22,511 nt of DNA from Hypholoma sublateritium FD-334 SS-4 (taxonomy: Eukaryota > Basidiomycota > Agaricomycetes > Agaricales > Strophariaceae). The translations under genes were made by a program, and so were the position numbers. The stretch covers positions 1 through 22,511 of the forward strand of contig KN817743.1 of the NCBI GenBank assembly GCA_000827495.1. Reading direction: 5' to 3'. The notes under the pieces are model-generated. The model saw only the letters and a list, made by a program, of their open reading frames with translations, did not search any database and was not told where the DNA came from. Shown one piece after another: positions 1 through 9,704 of the stretch; positions within the stretch are counted from its first letter, which is position 1; each line of letters starts with the position of its first letter.

Positions 1-168
1 ATTGTTGAAGAGAAAGACATAAAGTTACATTAGCTAGCTACTACGGGGCAGAGCACACATTAGATTTTATAGTACTAGGAAGAGCGTCGCTCGATCTAGG
101 GATAGAATCTCGCTCCGCAGTGGNTGNGTGTTTTGTGATTCGTGTCTTGCCCGACAGCAAGCCTCTCA

Positions 169-490
169 ACGGTTGGTGGATATGTCGGTTGAGACGCACC
201 TGGCGAAGCTTCGTCGATGCATGCGGAAGACAAAGGCAGCACTTCAGAATATTCTGTGGTTGACGAGGCATCCAAGTCAGGCTGCATTTGCGCGGTTGGC
301 AGATACGTTGGCTGAGGAATGCCTGACGAAGCTTCGCCAACGTTCGCCAACGCAGGACGACGATATAGGACGTGTGTTGACAGTCTCTCCCTTGGACAAT
401 AGCTCAATTTCAGCCTTCATTCGCTTGGCTGGCAGATATGGTGGTTGAGGGTAGCTCGGCGAGGTTTTATCACTTTGTTGGGGTGGTTAT
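169..490 (+). repeat. Inverted duplicate, left copy (322 bp)
   Basis: Positions 169-490 match the reverse complement of 19567-19888 at 321 of 322 bases by direct reading; the single difference is at 483 (G here, A in the other copy in this orientation). Similarity stops abruptly at both ends. The block holds parts of about two and a half units of the ~123-nt tandem repeat seen more fully at 19620-20290. Both strands are open across most of it, so open frames here should not be taken as proof of a gene. The right copy sits inside a longer array, so this left copy is probably the derived one (inference). Confidence 0.93.
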
Positions 491-952
491 TCGGAAGGAA
501 GAACTGTTTCGTTTGCTGCGTTTTCTGGTAGCACCTGGCTGCCTGAGAAATTCCATTTCCCTATGCATAGTAGAGATGCATGGCCTGCATGAAGCATTAT
601 TCGTCAGGCAAGAGAACCCCACAAACCAAGGTAACCAACTTACCGTCACCTCCGGCGCGCTTCACAGAGATATATTTTGTCATTCCATTTTGCACTATTT
701 CCGCCACAAGGAGGGAATGGGGGAGGGATGTATTGAAAGTGCTCAAATCAAGGATTTGAGAAGCGTATACGTTGAAGAGTGGCAACATGCGCAAAACATG
801 CGTTGAAATCAGCGGCGGCACCATGATGGCCCACATTCCTTTATCTTCTCCTTCATCGTTATGAACAATGAAAACGACGATTTCAACCTATCGTTCTTTG
901 TTTTATCATTGTCGATAAGGTCAATCTTCATAAGGATATCAAAAGGCGTCCA
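491..952. other. No supported gene
   Basis: A + strand frame runs from the repeat (438) to 806, but its first part is repeat and the rest shows no recognisable domain or splice structure. Nothing else is seen before the TATA-like box at 956. Confidence 0.5.
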
Positions 953-955
953 GTG

Positions 956-963
956 TATAAAAG
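956..963 (+). promoter_or_regulatory. TATA-like box upstream of small gene
   Basis: TATAAAAG lies 34 bases before the ATG at 997, a spacing that allows a short 5' leader. No other core element is evident. The site is predicted from sequence only. Confidence 0.45.
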
Positions 964-996
964 AGGGTAACTTGAACGAACCGTTCTGCTCAATAC

Positions 997-1437
997 ATGT
1001 CTCACTCCGCCATTTCAGCACACTACTCCAATTCTGTAGACCCAATGAATATCGGAACCATAGAAATCGGAAATGACGAGGTGCTCGTATATGTGGACCG
1101 GGGGACGGAGGAGTTCGAGATGCAGGACATGCCAACTATTTCAGCGAAATGCGAGTGCGAGGTCACGGTAAGCTTCGGCTCTTACATAAGCCAATATAAT
1201 TCACCTAATTATAAGATATGGGCACAGACTTGGAGATCCGGCATCTCCATATACCTCGAGAGACAGGAAAGCATCATCTCTCTTGGACAGCATTTAATTG
1301 ATAGTTTACGCCAGGAAATTTCCGAACTGAAATTGGTACGTTGAGTTTGCTTTTGCTTCACTCCCGCCTTTTTGACTCGAGATCGTATCTAGGAAATCGA
1401 GAACTTGCGAGCAAAGAACTTGGATCAGAAGCAGTGA
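997..1437 (+). CDS. Small orphan protein with C-terminal coiled coil, 3 exons
   Basis: Proposed exons are 997-1167, 1216-1335 and 1393-1437, giving 111 residues. Intron 1 (48 nt) starts GTAAGC and ends TATAAG; it is a multiple of three and stop-free, so the frame also reads through it. Intron 2 (57 nt) starts GTACGT and ends ATCTAG. Removing it replaces a stop just past the donor with a leucine-zipper-like tail (residues ~75-111, with leucines in EISELKLEIENLRAKNL). The N-terminal half is acidic with no domain I recognise. A TATA-like box stands 34 nt upstream of this ATG; a second in-frame ATG at 1045 is an alternative start. Function is unknown. It could be a gene fragment, but two fungal-type introns in phase with a continuous frame support a real gene. 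Confidence 0.55.
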
Positions 1438-2544
1438 CGCGTAATCTCATTCTCTACAGCACACGACGTATATACAAGCCCTCTTAAAAAGATCATTACA
1501 TAGTGAGAGCGGCGCTGGACTTGATAAATACGAGCAACAAGGCTTCCCGGGGAAGGACATTGTCATTATCTAGTAGTTATTTGTTGCAAATTTGCCGCAG
1601 AATTTCAATGCCGATCGCGATTGTTTCGTCCGAAGCGACGCCAGTGGGATATGGGCTGATATGGGTTTGCAGCGATAGACAGCGATGCATCAAACAAGAT
1701 TCCTGAAGGATTCGGGGGTGCTGCAAGGTGCTGCAGTGCTGATCATGAGGGATCGCGCGGCGATGGCAGTGCAGTAATTCGTGCCTAGTTTTTTCCTGAC
1801 GTTTCGCCTTTTAGATACTATTTCACGTGCAGAGATTTCTTTTACTTACTAAAAATGATTAATGAAGGGCGATGGCCTGGTCTGCTTGGGATCGCCCAGT
1901 CTTTGCCGTAGCGAAGCGAGGCTGATCTATGTAACAGTGTAAGGTCCTCTCCTCCGCCCAACTACGACCTCCGCCCAACCTTCGACCAACCTCCGCTACC
2001 TGATTCGTCGATGCTTGATCCGCATTTGCGCTTCACTGAGCAGAGAAGAGGAGCCGTGTCTGGGTATTTCAGGCGGCCTTGGGAAGGATTTTATGTTCGA
2101 TGGTCTATACTATGGGCTCGTTCAAAGCAAGTTCAAGGCCGATTCAAGGACGACTTTTCGGCCAAGTTGACAGCTGAATGTCCGCCGTGTGTGTTTATCG
2201 CCGCAGCCTCGCACCCTGACTCAAGCTCAAGACTCAAGATCCTCGTGTTCGAACTACTCACATGTCCCCATGTTACTCTATCTCATCCAAGGACTGTCTG
2301 TGCGATTCTGCGACGCGCGAAAGGCAAGTCACTCAATCAATTTCCTGGCCGTACTGGCGTCGTTCTCCATCTAGATCCTGCTGCACAGCTTTCAGCGCTT
2401 GCCATTTGCCCACAGCATCAGTATTCAATACTCCTATTTTACCAAGTATCGCATCGAATCCGAGTCTTATGCCATGCGATTTATTTCATGCCTTTCTATC
2501 TAGAACATCCAGTTATTGTCTAGCCAGCCCCATAATGTGAACAG
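1438..2544. other. Intergenic, no supported gene
   Basis: The largest frame here (2011-2523, + strand, up to 170 residues) has no domain, biased composition and no splice signals that improve it. A second overlapping + frame is equally open, which argues against coding. Pyrimidine-rich CCGCCCAAC/CCTCCGC tracts occur around 1955-1995. I see nothing else. Confidence 0.5.
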
Positions 2545-3274
2545 TCAGAGGCACCGGCGAGCCACTATGACGCCCAATACCAGCACATGCAGACCGATCA
2601 TGGCGTTCTGGAGGGACAACTTCTTCTTCAAGGTATCAATCTCCCGGGTTTTCTCCTCGTGCTCTTTCTTCACCTTTGCTTCATTCTGCCGCAACTTTAC
2701 ATTGTCCTGCTATAAATTAATCCATCAATGTTGGATCGATTTGGATCTGACCCCAAGCCCTTACATTCGCGCAAGCCAAGGCCCTCTTCATTATAGCGAT
2801 CCTCGCCGTTAAGCCCTCACATTCGTCCGTCTTCTTCGTAAGATTCGCATCCAACAAAAATGCGCGGTCTGCCTCCACTTTCCTGCCAAGCCGCGCTTCG
2901 TTCCAGAACTCACGAAGGTAATCCTGATAATCATTAGAGAAACTGAATTTGCAGCCATAATGTTAAATGCACCTCACCATGTTCCTTTGAGTGGTTTCAT
3001 CCATCTCCTTACCCTCGCGTTCCATCCTCTCGATCCTCTCGGTGGCGACTTTGACTGCGGCCTCTTTTTCCTGTCTTGCCGCCTCGAGGTCTCTGACGCA
3101 TTGGACCAAATCGACATGCATTTGTTGCGTGACGGTGTGTGGCAGGATCTCCTCTTCGCCACCAGGGTGAGAAGTGCAGCGAATACCGTCAGAGGTGGGC
3201 AATGGTGTTACAGAACTGGGTCCTGGCGCGAAATCAGAATGCTCAGTGGCGGGAGTTGGGGGAAAGCCAGACAT
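2545..3274 (-). CDS. Coiled-coil protein with probable C-terminal membrane anchor, 3 exons
   Basis: Exons read on the - strand are 3274-2978, 2923-2765 and 2706-2545, giving 205 residues. Introns are 54 nt (GTGAGG...TTATCAG) and 58 nt (GTAAGG...ATAGCAG), and all junctions fall between codons. The first ~55 residues are Pro/Ser/Thr-rich and probably disordered. Residues ~60-185 are highly charged, Glu/Lys/Arg-rich helix (for example ARQEKEAAVKVATERIERM and KVKKEHEEKTREIDTLKKK), typical of a coiled coil. The last ~20 residues (around NAMIGLHVLVLGVIVARRCL) form one hydrophobic segment followed by two arginines, the layout of a tail-anchored protein. I do not recognise the family. It is transcribed divergently from the gene at 3807. 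The clean reading frame across three exons makes it one of the better models here; membrane anchoring is inferred from hydrophobicity only. Confidence 0.75.
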
Positions 3275-3806
3275 CGTAATAGTTGCAGTATCGGTGATTG
3301 TGTTTGAACTTCGAAGAATGCGGAGGGGGGAATGATGTAGAAACTAATTGTAGGGACATCCTTATACGTAGATAAATTGAACAGACGTAAGTTGAATGTA
3401 AGCATTGATGCACAAACAGCCCTTTGTCGAGATCTCCTTTGATGATAGGGTCATCCCTCAGCATCTGGCCATCCTGGTTCGAGCCCTGGTAAGATTTTCC
3501 CCGTTATTCAATGATCGTCCCATCCTTTTGGGCCCACTTAGTAGCTTGCGAAAATATAAATTTTCCTTGTAAGTCCGAGTCCGTGACATTTATTCAACGA
3601 TCATACCGCCCTTTGTAACTCGAAAAGACTCCCTTTCAGCCCAATCTGCTTTATTCCGGAACTCCTTCAATAAAACCGCACTTGGGCCATCGCCCCACCT
3701 ATTATTCTTACTTCATTCGACCCCCCATAACCCTCGCTCGTCTGCTACTCACGTACATCCGACCATCCACAACCATCCACAACCATCTACTTTGCACGTC
3801 TGAATC
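3275..3806. promoter_or_regulatory. Shared divergent promoter region
   Basis: This 532-bp gap separates two genes transcribed away from each other. It is rich in pyrimidine tracts on the + strand near 3600-3800, as is usual upstream of fungal genes. Three near-identical copies of the 10-mer ACCATCCACA (the last ends ACCATCTAC) run in tandem at about 3762-3790, directly before the + strand ATG. No clear TATA box is seen. Confidence 0.4.
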
Positions 3807-4541
3807 ATGCCGGTAAGTTACAGCCGTTCTGCCGTGCTATAGACTGCCCAGCAAGAATCGCTCACTTTGACACTTAGGTCTTCGACGAAAGGATTCGGCG
3901 CCTAGCAGTTAGTAAAAGTAATCAATGTTATTTTCTTTACACAGCTCATAGATCATCTCCACAGTTTCTGTTTTTTGATAGAGAGAATAAGGATATTGCA
4001 AGTGGACTCATTTTTTTCTTCCTTTGGTTATCGCAACAATTGGACTGTCCTCCACAGTTGCCTTCCATCTCTAGAGAGCGCAGAGATGACCAAGAGTATA
4101 TCAGTCTCTTACACAAGAAGGTCAGTCAAAGTTAGCAATCATCATTTAACTTTTCCTCAGGCTTGGAAGTCCTGATTAACTGATATCATTTTAGGCCTTG
4201 GAAGTCGTCATTGCAGAAATAAGCAAAGGGCATATGAGCTACTCCTCCCTGGATTCTACCATAACACAGTTGGCAAGCGTATGTGGCTAGCCTTTTTTGT
4301 TGCATTTGAGACAAACACGGCGAAATAGGGCTACGTATTGCTCAAAATACAGCATCGACGGGAACGCTCCGAGCTCCGAGCTTTTTACTGCGAAGTTATA
4401 GAGGGGCTGTCCGATGACCTGGCGGAAGCCGAGAAAGTTGCTGATCGACGTCTTACCCAAATTATGTCTCTTTGCAGTCAGTTGGGGCCCGCTGCGCCGT
4501 CGCTTGAAGTAATCCGTGCATATTTGTCGGGCACGACATAA
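3807..4541 (+). CDS. Small helical orphan protein, multi-exon
   Basis: Exons that look secure are 3807-3812, 3878-3907, 4195-4278 and 4329-4541. Their introns are 3813-3877 (GTAAGT...CTTAG), 4121-4194 (GTCAGT, branch site CTGATTAAC, ...TTTTAG) and 4279-4328 (GTATGT...AATAG). The middle is ambiguous. The intron starting at 3908 (GTTAGT) can end at 3964, after which the frame stays open to 4120. Alternatively it ends at 3944 and is followed by a further T-rich intron of about 56 nt ending near 4065 (CCACAG). Both choices give an open protein of about 145-165 residues. The C-terminal 100 residues are charged and helix-prone (for example DDLAEAEKVADRRLTQIMSL). No known domain. The very short first exon (ATG plus one codon) is common in basidiomycetes. 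Confidence 0.6.
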
Positions 4542-4965
4542 ACTCGAATCGATTGGGGGGGAGCACACCTATGTAGATGTCTCTGTAATTCTTCCGTTCG
4601 TGATATATACAGCTTGATCCATGGAATGCAGCCAGTCACTGGCGTTATAGCGTGGGTCGTAGAGTTGACAGTCTGCAACGAGAAACTACGCACAAACCAT
4701 CGCTCGCGCTTCTTCTCCCGACTCTTCCTCCTGTTCCCACGATGGTAAGTCATTCGCGCAAGAACCCGAGACCTTCAATCATGATTGTCCAAACTTGTCT
4801 GAGCAACGTCCAGTTGGATTTTAAGAAGTGATGGCTGGCATCTGGCAATTTGTAGGCGAGGAAAACCTTGAGAAACGAAAAGCATGCGACAAGGAACGCG
4901 TCAATTGGAACATGTTATATACATAAATGCATGTACGCTTCACCAAGTTAAAGTTTTATACCAAC
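4542..4965. other. Intergenic, no supported gene
   Basis: This is the 3' region of the upstream gene. Frames on the - strand (4478-4753) have no splice support or recognisable motif. ATG followed at once by GTAAGT at 4743 could mark a lost first exon, but nothing downstream continues it. Confidence 0.4.
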
Positions 4966-5370
4966 CTGCTCTAGATCTGGTATCTTAGACTCCGTCGTGA
5001 TCACCTCATCAATCGCCGACCATGTGAACATCTCCAATCAGATATTCTGGATGCCGGAGATAAAGTCTTCCTCGTCGAGACGCACATCATCCAGGAAACC
5101 AAGACCTACCTTACCTGAAAGATCAGGGCGTGCTCTTATCATCGTCCTCCTCGCGATCTCGTTCAAAAACCACTGTCCATGTGAAAACGACGATCGTCGA
5201 CCGAATCCGAATTCATCGAGCTGCGATCTGAGTAGGGTGCTGGTCCCGTCGGCAGACACTAAGGTAGCGGTCGAGTTCGAGAGAAGGTAGACGAGGCTGC
5301 GAAGGGCTTCCGCGCCGTCGCCACCGCCGAAAAAAACACTCGTTGTCGCGTTCTCGTCACGCGGGTTGCT
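4966..5370 (-). pseudogene. Broken orphan gene exon
   Basis: On the - strand an open frame runs from 5370 (an in-frame stop lies at 5371-5373) to a stop at 5038-5040. The same frame resumes past that stop as LEMFTWSAIDEVITTESKIP and reaches a possible GTTGGT donor at 4965. Residues such as SHGQWFLNEIARRTMIRARP and DEEDFISGIQNI give it the look of a folded globular protein rather than random sequence. The continuous sense on both sides of one stop suggests a nonsense mutation in an old exon. The upstream boundary has no clear start or acceptor. I do not recognise the family by name. An alternative is that the stop marks a true terminus and the continuation is chance. Confidence 0.4.
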
Positions 5371-6203
5371 CTACGGGTCAGAGGGCCTCTGACTAGATCT
5401 GACGAGGAGCGACGAGGAGCCCTCATGAACCATGAAAGTTTGAGTGCGCCAAAGAAATTCTACGACAGTAGTTGAATGACAGGGGTGCGAGGAAAAAAGA
5501 CGAGGCAGTGGCCTTGTTATTCGTTGGTTGCATCTGCTTTTGACGGGGGTGGAGGTGGGTGTCCGAAGCAGCGGGCTCACTGTTGCGGAATGAAGAGGGA
5601 AACAGGCCTATGGAGCTTCATAACCCGGTCCACCCCAGGCCTTAAGCAAGGAAAGCGCGTCAGATGGGCAAGGCACAGAGAAGGGGTGCGAGTGCGGACC
5701 GGCTGATGCCACACCGCTTGATGTCTCACACGCCTGACGAAGTGCAGAGGCAAGCAAGGCTCAGTTATGCAGCGGCCAAGTGAGCGACGGCGCCGCCGGC
5801 TACTGACTCCTAGCTCCAGGCTCGTATGCTCTGTACGCATGCGGTCGTCGTTCGCCGGGGAGATGGAGGAACGGCTGGCCGCCTCGATAGTTGGCGAGGA
5901 GTTTTGATCACGGAAGGAATCTGGCGTAGGACTAGGGAGGAGGGTGGTTTGACAAGGGTAGGCAGCACAGGAATTAGATAGTGTTGGTTTCGCGGATGCC
6001 AGAGCCAGAGCAAATGTATTAGCGTTTTGGATACGGACTGAATCAAAGAATGAAACCGCACCAAAGATCTGGCAGGAAGTAGCATCAAACTTGAGCGGCG
6101 CGCAAGACATCGACGACGTCGCAGATGCTCATAGCCCGGTCCTACGCCGCTATCGGACCTCACACGCATGTCGCGGCGATCGACACCGGCGCATCTAGAC
6201 CGC
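5371..6203. other. No supported gene
   Basis: A - strand frame of 177 residues starts at 6110. Its first ~110 residues are Ser/Pro/Ala-rich and the rest becomes Arg-rich low complexity; there is no domain and overlapping frames are equally open. I do not support it as a gene. Confidence 0.4.
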
Positions 6204-6496
6204 CTTGGCCAGCTGTCCAAAAAAATGCAGTTTAAGCCGGGAATGCAGGGTGTCTAACTGATGAAGAAATCTTCATAAGTCAAGAGAATTTAGGCGCGCC
6301 CAGGAGATCCCATGGCAAACGCTGTGGAAGTACGATGCGAAGAAATAATGGCGGTCGGACTGAGCGGCTTACGACGTCTGCGCTGCGTTTACGGAAGATA
6401 GGTGCAAATTTAAACTAACAAGGAGATCAGCCTCGCATAGAACCTTTAATCCAAGCTATGGGCTTACCAAAGAAACATTCCATCGAATCGCCCGGT
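6204..6496 (-). repeat. Degenerate repeat family, unit B (copy 1)
   Basis: On the reverse strand this aligns along its length with the + strand of 18878-19187. Shared strings include the run ending ATTTAGGCGCGCCCAGG and the end next to CCCGGTCAG. Read on the + strand, its first part is also similar to the reverse complement of the end of unit A (about 7840-8041): both carry a remnant of the same short peptide frame (FRRAQEI). So A and B are diverged members of one family. It stops at the insertion of the hAT-like element. It does not code for an intact protein. Confidence 0.8.
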
Positions 6497-6504
6497 CAGC
6501 GGGC

Positions 6505-6583
6505 AACCATGGCTGCTGTTTTCATGTATCAACCCATGGTAGTTGCCCAAGTAGAGTGATATATCCACAGCGGAAACTGCCCA
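6505..6583 (+). repeat. Left terminal inverted repeat of the hAT-like element
   Basis: Pairs with 7317-7395 in reverse complement. The inner half is nearly perfect; the outer half needs a small gap. Confidence 0.85.
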
Positions 6584-7316
6584 AAGCCTTGGGAAGTTGC
6601 CCACTGATACATCATAGGGCAGTTGCCCAAGGCCCCCCCCCACATGCATGAAATGGGCACTTGCCACTGTTTCCTAATGCGGCAGCAATGATCTTATATA
6701 AGCTAGTTTAAAAATAGAAAAATGAGAAAAAAATTGCTAAATTAGCAGAAAATTCAGAGCTATCCAAATATACCAAAATCATCTCTGTAGGTGGCTTCCT
6801 TATTTGGTAAAATACAAAATGAATTTTTGAATGGCTGCCTATTTGCAAAATTGACCCCCTCAGAAAATTATGAAATATTTTTTAAAATTCCCTAAAATTC
6901 ATAAACTATCTGTATATGGAAAGAAATTTAGTGGTCTGTGCACAAAACAATGAGATAAGGGCCTTTTATCAGCTAGATATCAACTAGATTAGATGACTTT
7001 GGAATTTCATGTGCCACTGCCCAAAAGATGGACTTGGGCTGGATTTGGCAAAGTCCAGCTTGGCCTTCCATTTTGGGCCTGGGTGTTATTCCCATGCTAG
7101 GCCTGGGCTGATGNCTATTATTTACATTTGTTTGGATTTGAGGCCAGAATATGACATGAGTGAGCCTGCACAATGTAAATAGAGGCAAGCAACAGGTCAC
7201 ACATTGGCTTTTGATGCACATCAATGTGCAAACAAATAAGCACAGCACTGCAAAAGGCATGTCGTAGCACTCAAAACGTAGCCATTTGGCAGGTAAAGCA
7301 TGCATGAGTTGCCCAG

Positions 7317-7395
7317 TGGGCAGTTTCCGCTGTGGATATATCTCTCTACTTAGGTAACTACCCAGCTTCATACATGCAGACAGCGGCTACTTGTG
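7317..7395 (-). repeat. Right terminal inverted repeat of the hAT-like element
   Basis: Reverse complement of 6505-6583 as described there. The differences in the inner 44 bp are two G/A-C/T type changes and one T/A. Confidence 0.85.
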
Positions 7396-7403
7396 CAGCG
7401 GGC

Positions 7404-8041
7404 TATGATATCCCAACTTGAAGTTCTTGTGGAGGGAAGGTCCGAGCTGTCCGGGAGGTCACGTAGTAAGTAAAATAGTTGGGTCACGCCACGTGTGACA
7501 CGTTGTTCTCTGCTGCGGCGGCCGGGAAGCGGCTCCTTCATGCTCACTCAGTACTCAGAGGTACTCAGCGCTCAGCTCCCAGTTCGCCGCGGCGCGCGCG
7601 CAAGCAGTACCTCGCCAGAATTCTCGTCGACCGTTCTATTTTTATTGCTTACTTCTCGCCTCGCTCGGACTGCCGGTCTACAAAACCTTGGGGATATCGT
7701 AACTCGGTCAGCGGGAATCGGGATATGAGATCAATAAAATGATTCTCTTTTTTCTCTTACATTGGTGAGCCTGTGTCTTGACGAACCATTCTATCTTACA
7801 TACGGAGCTGATTTCTTCGTCAGCTAGCTCCCATCCTCAAAAGAGGCATTCGCAAACGCAGCGCAAATACCGAAGGCCATTCGCTTCATTCGACTGTCTT
7901 TTTCGGCGCGCCATCCCTCTCCACTTTTCATCGCATCGTCCTTCTCCAGTGTCTGCCGTAGGATCTCCTGGGCGCGTCTAAACCCTTGACTCATGAGGAT
8001 TTCCTCACCAGAAGTCAGATATCCCATATTCCGGGCTGCTG
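7404..8041 (-). repeat. Degenerate repeat family, unit A (copy 1)
   Basis: The whole block aligns, inverted, with 18268-18877, with many substitutions and small gaps (roughly 80-85% identical by eye). On the - strand 8027-7824 is open and reads GYLTSGEEILMSQGFRRAQE followed by ILRQTLEKDDAMK; the copy at 18285-18488 has the related GYLASYEKILMSQEFRRAQE and ILRQTLEKDD. The frames part company after that peptide, so the element is a relic or non-coding. An AATAAAATG string and the sequence GTCTACAAAA recur in each copy. Confidence 0.85.
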
Positions 8042-8091
8042 GTGGCGTCTGAAGCCTGTGTACCCCCTCTGAAGCGCGCCCTGACCCTGAG

Positions 8092-8260
8092 GTCTACAAA
8101 AACGTAGGGATATAACTGCCCTCTGACCGGGATATGAGATTCAATAAAATGCTCAATTTTCTTTCGCGTTGGTGGGTGCGCAGCCCTGATCAAACACTCT
8201 ATTACTGGGCTGATTTTTGCACCAGGCTACTCCCATCTTCATGAGTGCACGCTCGCGTAG
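8092..8260 (-). repeat. Partial third copy of unit A, in direct tandem
   Basis: From GTCTACAAAA through GATATGAGAT, the AATAAAATG string and the GGGCTGATTT/GCTACTCCCATC strings, this follows the order of 7676-7845 in the same orientation with heavy divergence. It is shorter and ends near 8260. No function is proposed. Confidence 0.65.
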
Positions 8261-8500
8261 TCTAAAATCTTATCAAGAGTCGGTGTCGGGCCGCAGTCTG
8301 ATCGGGGCCGTATTTCAAACAGGATGGTCGACTCAGATGCCCCGTTGCAGGGGTCGAACGGGATCTACGGCGCGATTCGGGCCACTATGTGGGTGAACAG
8401 CGAAAGCGAGAAAAGGTTAGAAACAAGAGTGTCGTTGTAAGGTGAATCATGATTACGATATCGAGACTTAGAGTACTAGTAGCCATACCAAGTCTGTGAT

Positions 8501-9395
8501 CTACTGCTTTCGCTTCCCTTTCGATTTCCTCATCGCTTTTCCAATAGCCGCGTCTTTATCCCGCTTATCAATGCGTGCTCGACTGCAGGTGTAGTGGAGC
8601 TCTGCGCGTATAAAATCGGTGGCCGGCCACCAATCAGAATAGTTTGATAGGACTGAGAATTTATTCGCCGCCTATTGAGGTGGGGTCTCATGTCAGAGAA
8701 TGGAACACTTCCAATAAATATGGATTACCAAAGTTTGAACAGCTTTTATGGACTCCTGTGGTTGGGCAGAAAACTTGATTGATGGATCGAGATGCTCGTT
8801 CACGGCCCGCTTGATGAACTTCTACAAGCAAAGGAAAAAATGAGTACATGATAATCGAGCGCAACAAGATCCATGCCTTGATGCGGAGGTAGTCTTTTTC
8901 TGACCAGTCCAGCACTTTCTTTAGGGTATAACCCCCGCGGGAGGGGCGTCCTACCTCTCCAGGAGGCTTAGGGATCAACCCATCATTCTCAGAATAGGTA
9001 TCAAGATTCCAGTCGGCTGGTAAAGAGCTGGATCTGCTGGAGAGCCCGTCGCTAATATCGGCACTGCGATCGGGTTCAGCCGCATCCACGGGCTCGCTAC
9101 TGGGCCCGCGACGAGGTTCAGATGGCTCCACTCTAGAGCTTGAAGAGGGCCCATGGAAACGAATTCGAGTGCGCTGATGACGGTCCGGGCCCGGAATAGA
9201 TTTCAATCCGATCTCCTGTCGTGCGAGAAGCCTGGTTGGCTGCTGAAGAGGAATTTCGTTCTGGACCAGGAGGGCGGGATGGCCGGGTTGAGAAGAGGTG
9301 TCTGTGTAGTCATAGAACGGGGGTATCTCCCTGCTGAAAGACGAGTCTGTGGCTGCCCCAGGCTTAGGACGCATTGCAGTCGGAGCTGGTGCCAT
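8501..9395 (-). CDS. Three-exon orphan protein of agaricomycete type
   Basis: Exons on the - strand are 9395-8877, 8821-8729 and 8671-8501, giving 260 residues. The ATG at 9395 is the first after an in-frame stop. Intron 2 (57 nt) is GTAATC...AATAG. Intron 1 (55 nt) would be GCATGG...TTGTAG, a rare GC-AG intron; its length, acceptor and frame fit, and the downstream exon continues the protein. The first ~140 residues are Ser/Pro-rich and probably disordered, with a probable Ser-rich phospho-region. A conserved-looking core follows: GRPSRGGYTLKKVLDWSEKD, KFIKRAVNEHLDPSIKFSAQ, then FSVLSNYSDWWPATDFIRAE and a Lys/Arg-rich tail (residues ~150-260). From memory this core resembles a hypothetical-protein family common in agaricomycetes; no function is known to me. 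It is divergent from the WD40 gene, with 309 bp between start codons. Confidence 0.75.
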
Positions 9396-9704
9396 TACGC
9401 TCCCAACCAACTACCAACCAGACTTAAATGTTTCGGCGTGGTGAGTGGTTCGACGCCAATGACAATGGAAAAGATTCTGAACAAAGGGCAGCAGATCCAA
9501 GCGACAAAACAGCCCGGCTGATCCAACTTGGGTGCAGCTTCAAAGGAATTTGACAAAGGCGCGATCGCTTAAAATAGATCAGAACTCAAAGAACCTGCTT
9601 GACCTCCGCTGCTGTGGCCACTCATCGCCTTTCGAATATCGGCGAGCTGAAGTGTTTAAACCAATTCGATAACCCAGCTTCCATTATAACCAACTACTTC
9701 TCAC
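9396..9704. promoter_or_regulatory. Divergent intergenic region
   Basis: 309 bp between the start codons of the orphan gene (-) and the WD40 gene (+). It presumably holds both promoters. No TATA box, CCAAT box or repeated operator is clear. Confidence 0.4.

Larger units (their letters stand above)
6505..7395. mobile_element. Non-autonomous hAT-like (MITE-type) element, 891 bp
   Basis: The element is flanked by the direct repeat CAGCGGGC at 6497-6504 and 7396-7403. An 8-bp target duplication is typical of hAT transposons. Its ends are inverted repeats of about 80 bp; the inner 44 bp (6540-6583 against 7317-7360) match at 41 positions, and the outermost ~35 bp are more diverged. The inside is AT-rich, with repeated TTGCCCA/TGGGCA motifs near both ends that could be transposase sites. 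No transposase frame exists; the - strand frame 6973-7371 is low-quality and contains an N. The matching inverted locus near 18868-18885 lacks the element, which confirms the insertion and its boundaries. Superfamily assignment rests on duplication length and general form. Because the first base of the repeat is C, the boundary could shift by one base. Confidence 0.85.

Noticed and set aside
2011..2523. 170-residue + strand frame as a gene
   Set aside because: No motif, overlapping frames equally open, no splice or promoter support.
5577..6110. 177-residue frame on the - strand as a gene
   Set aside because: Low-complexity Ser/Pro then Arg composition, no domain, and competing open frames.
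6973..7371. 132-residue - strand frame as a transposase remnant
   Set aside because: It overlaps the terminal inverted repeat, contains an N and shows no hAT transposase motif.
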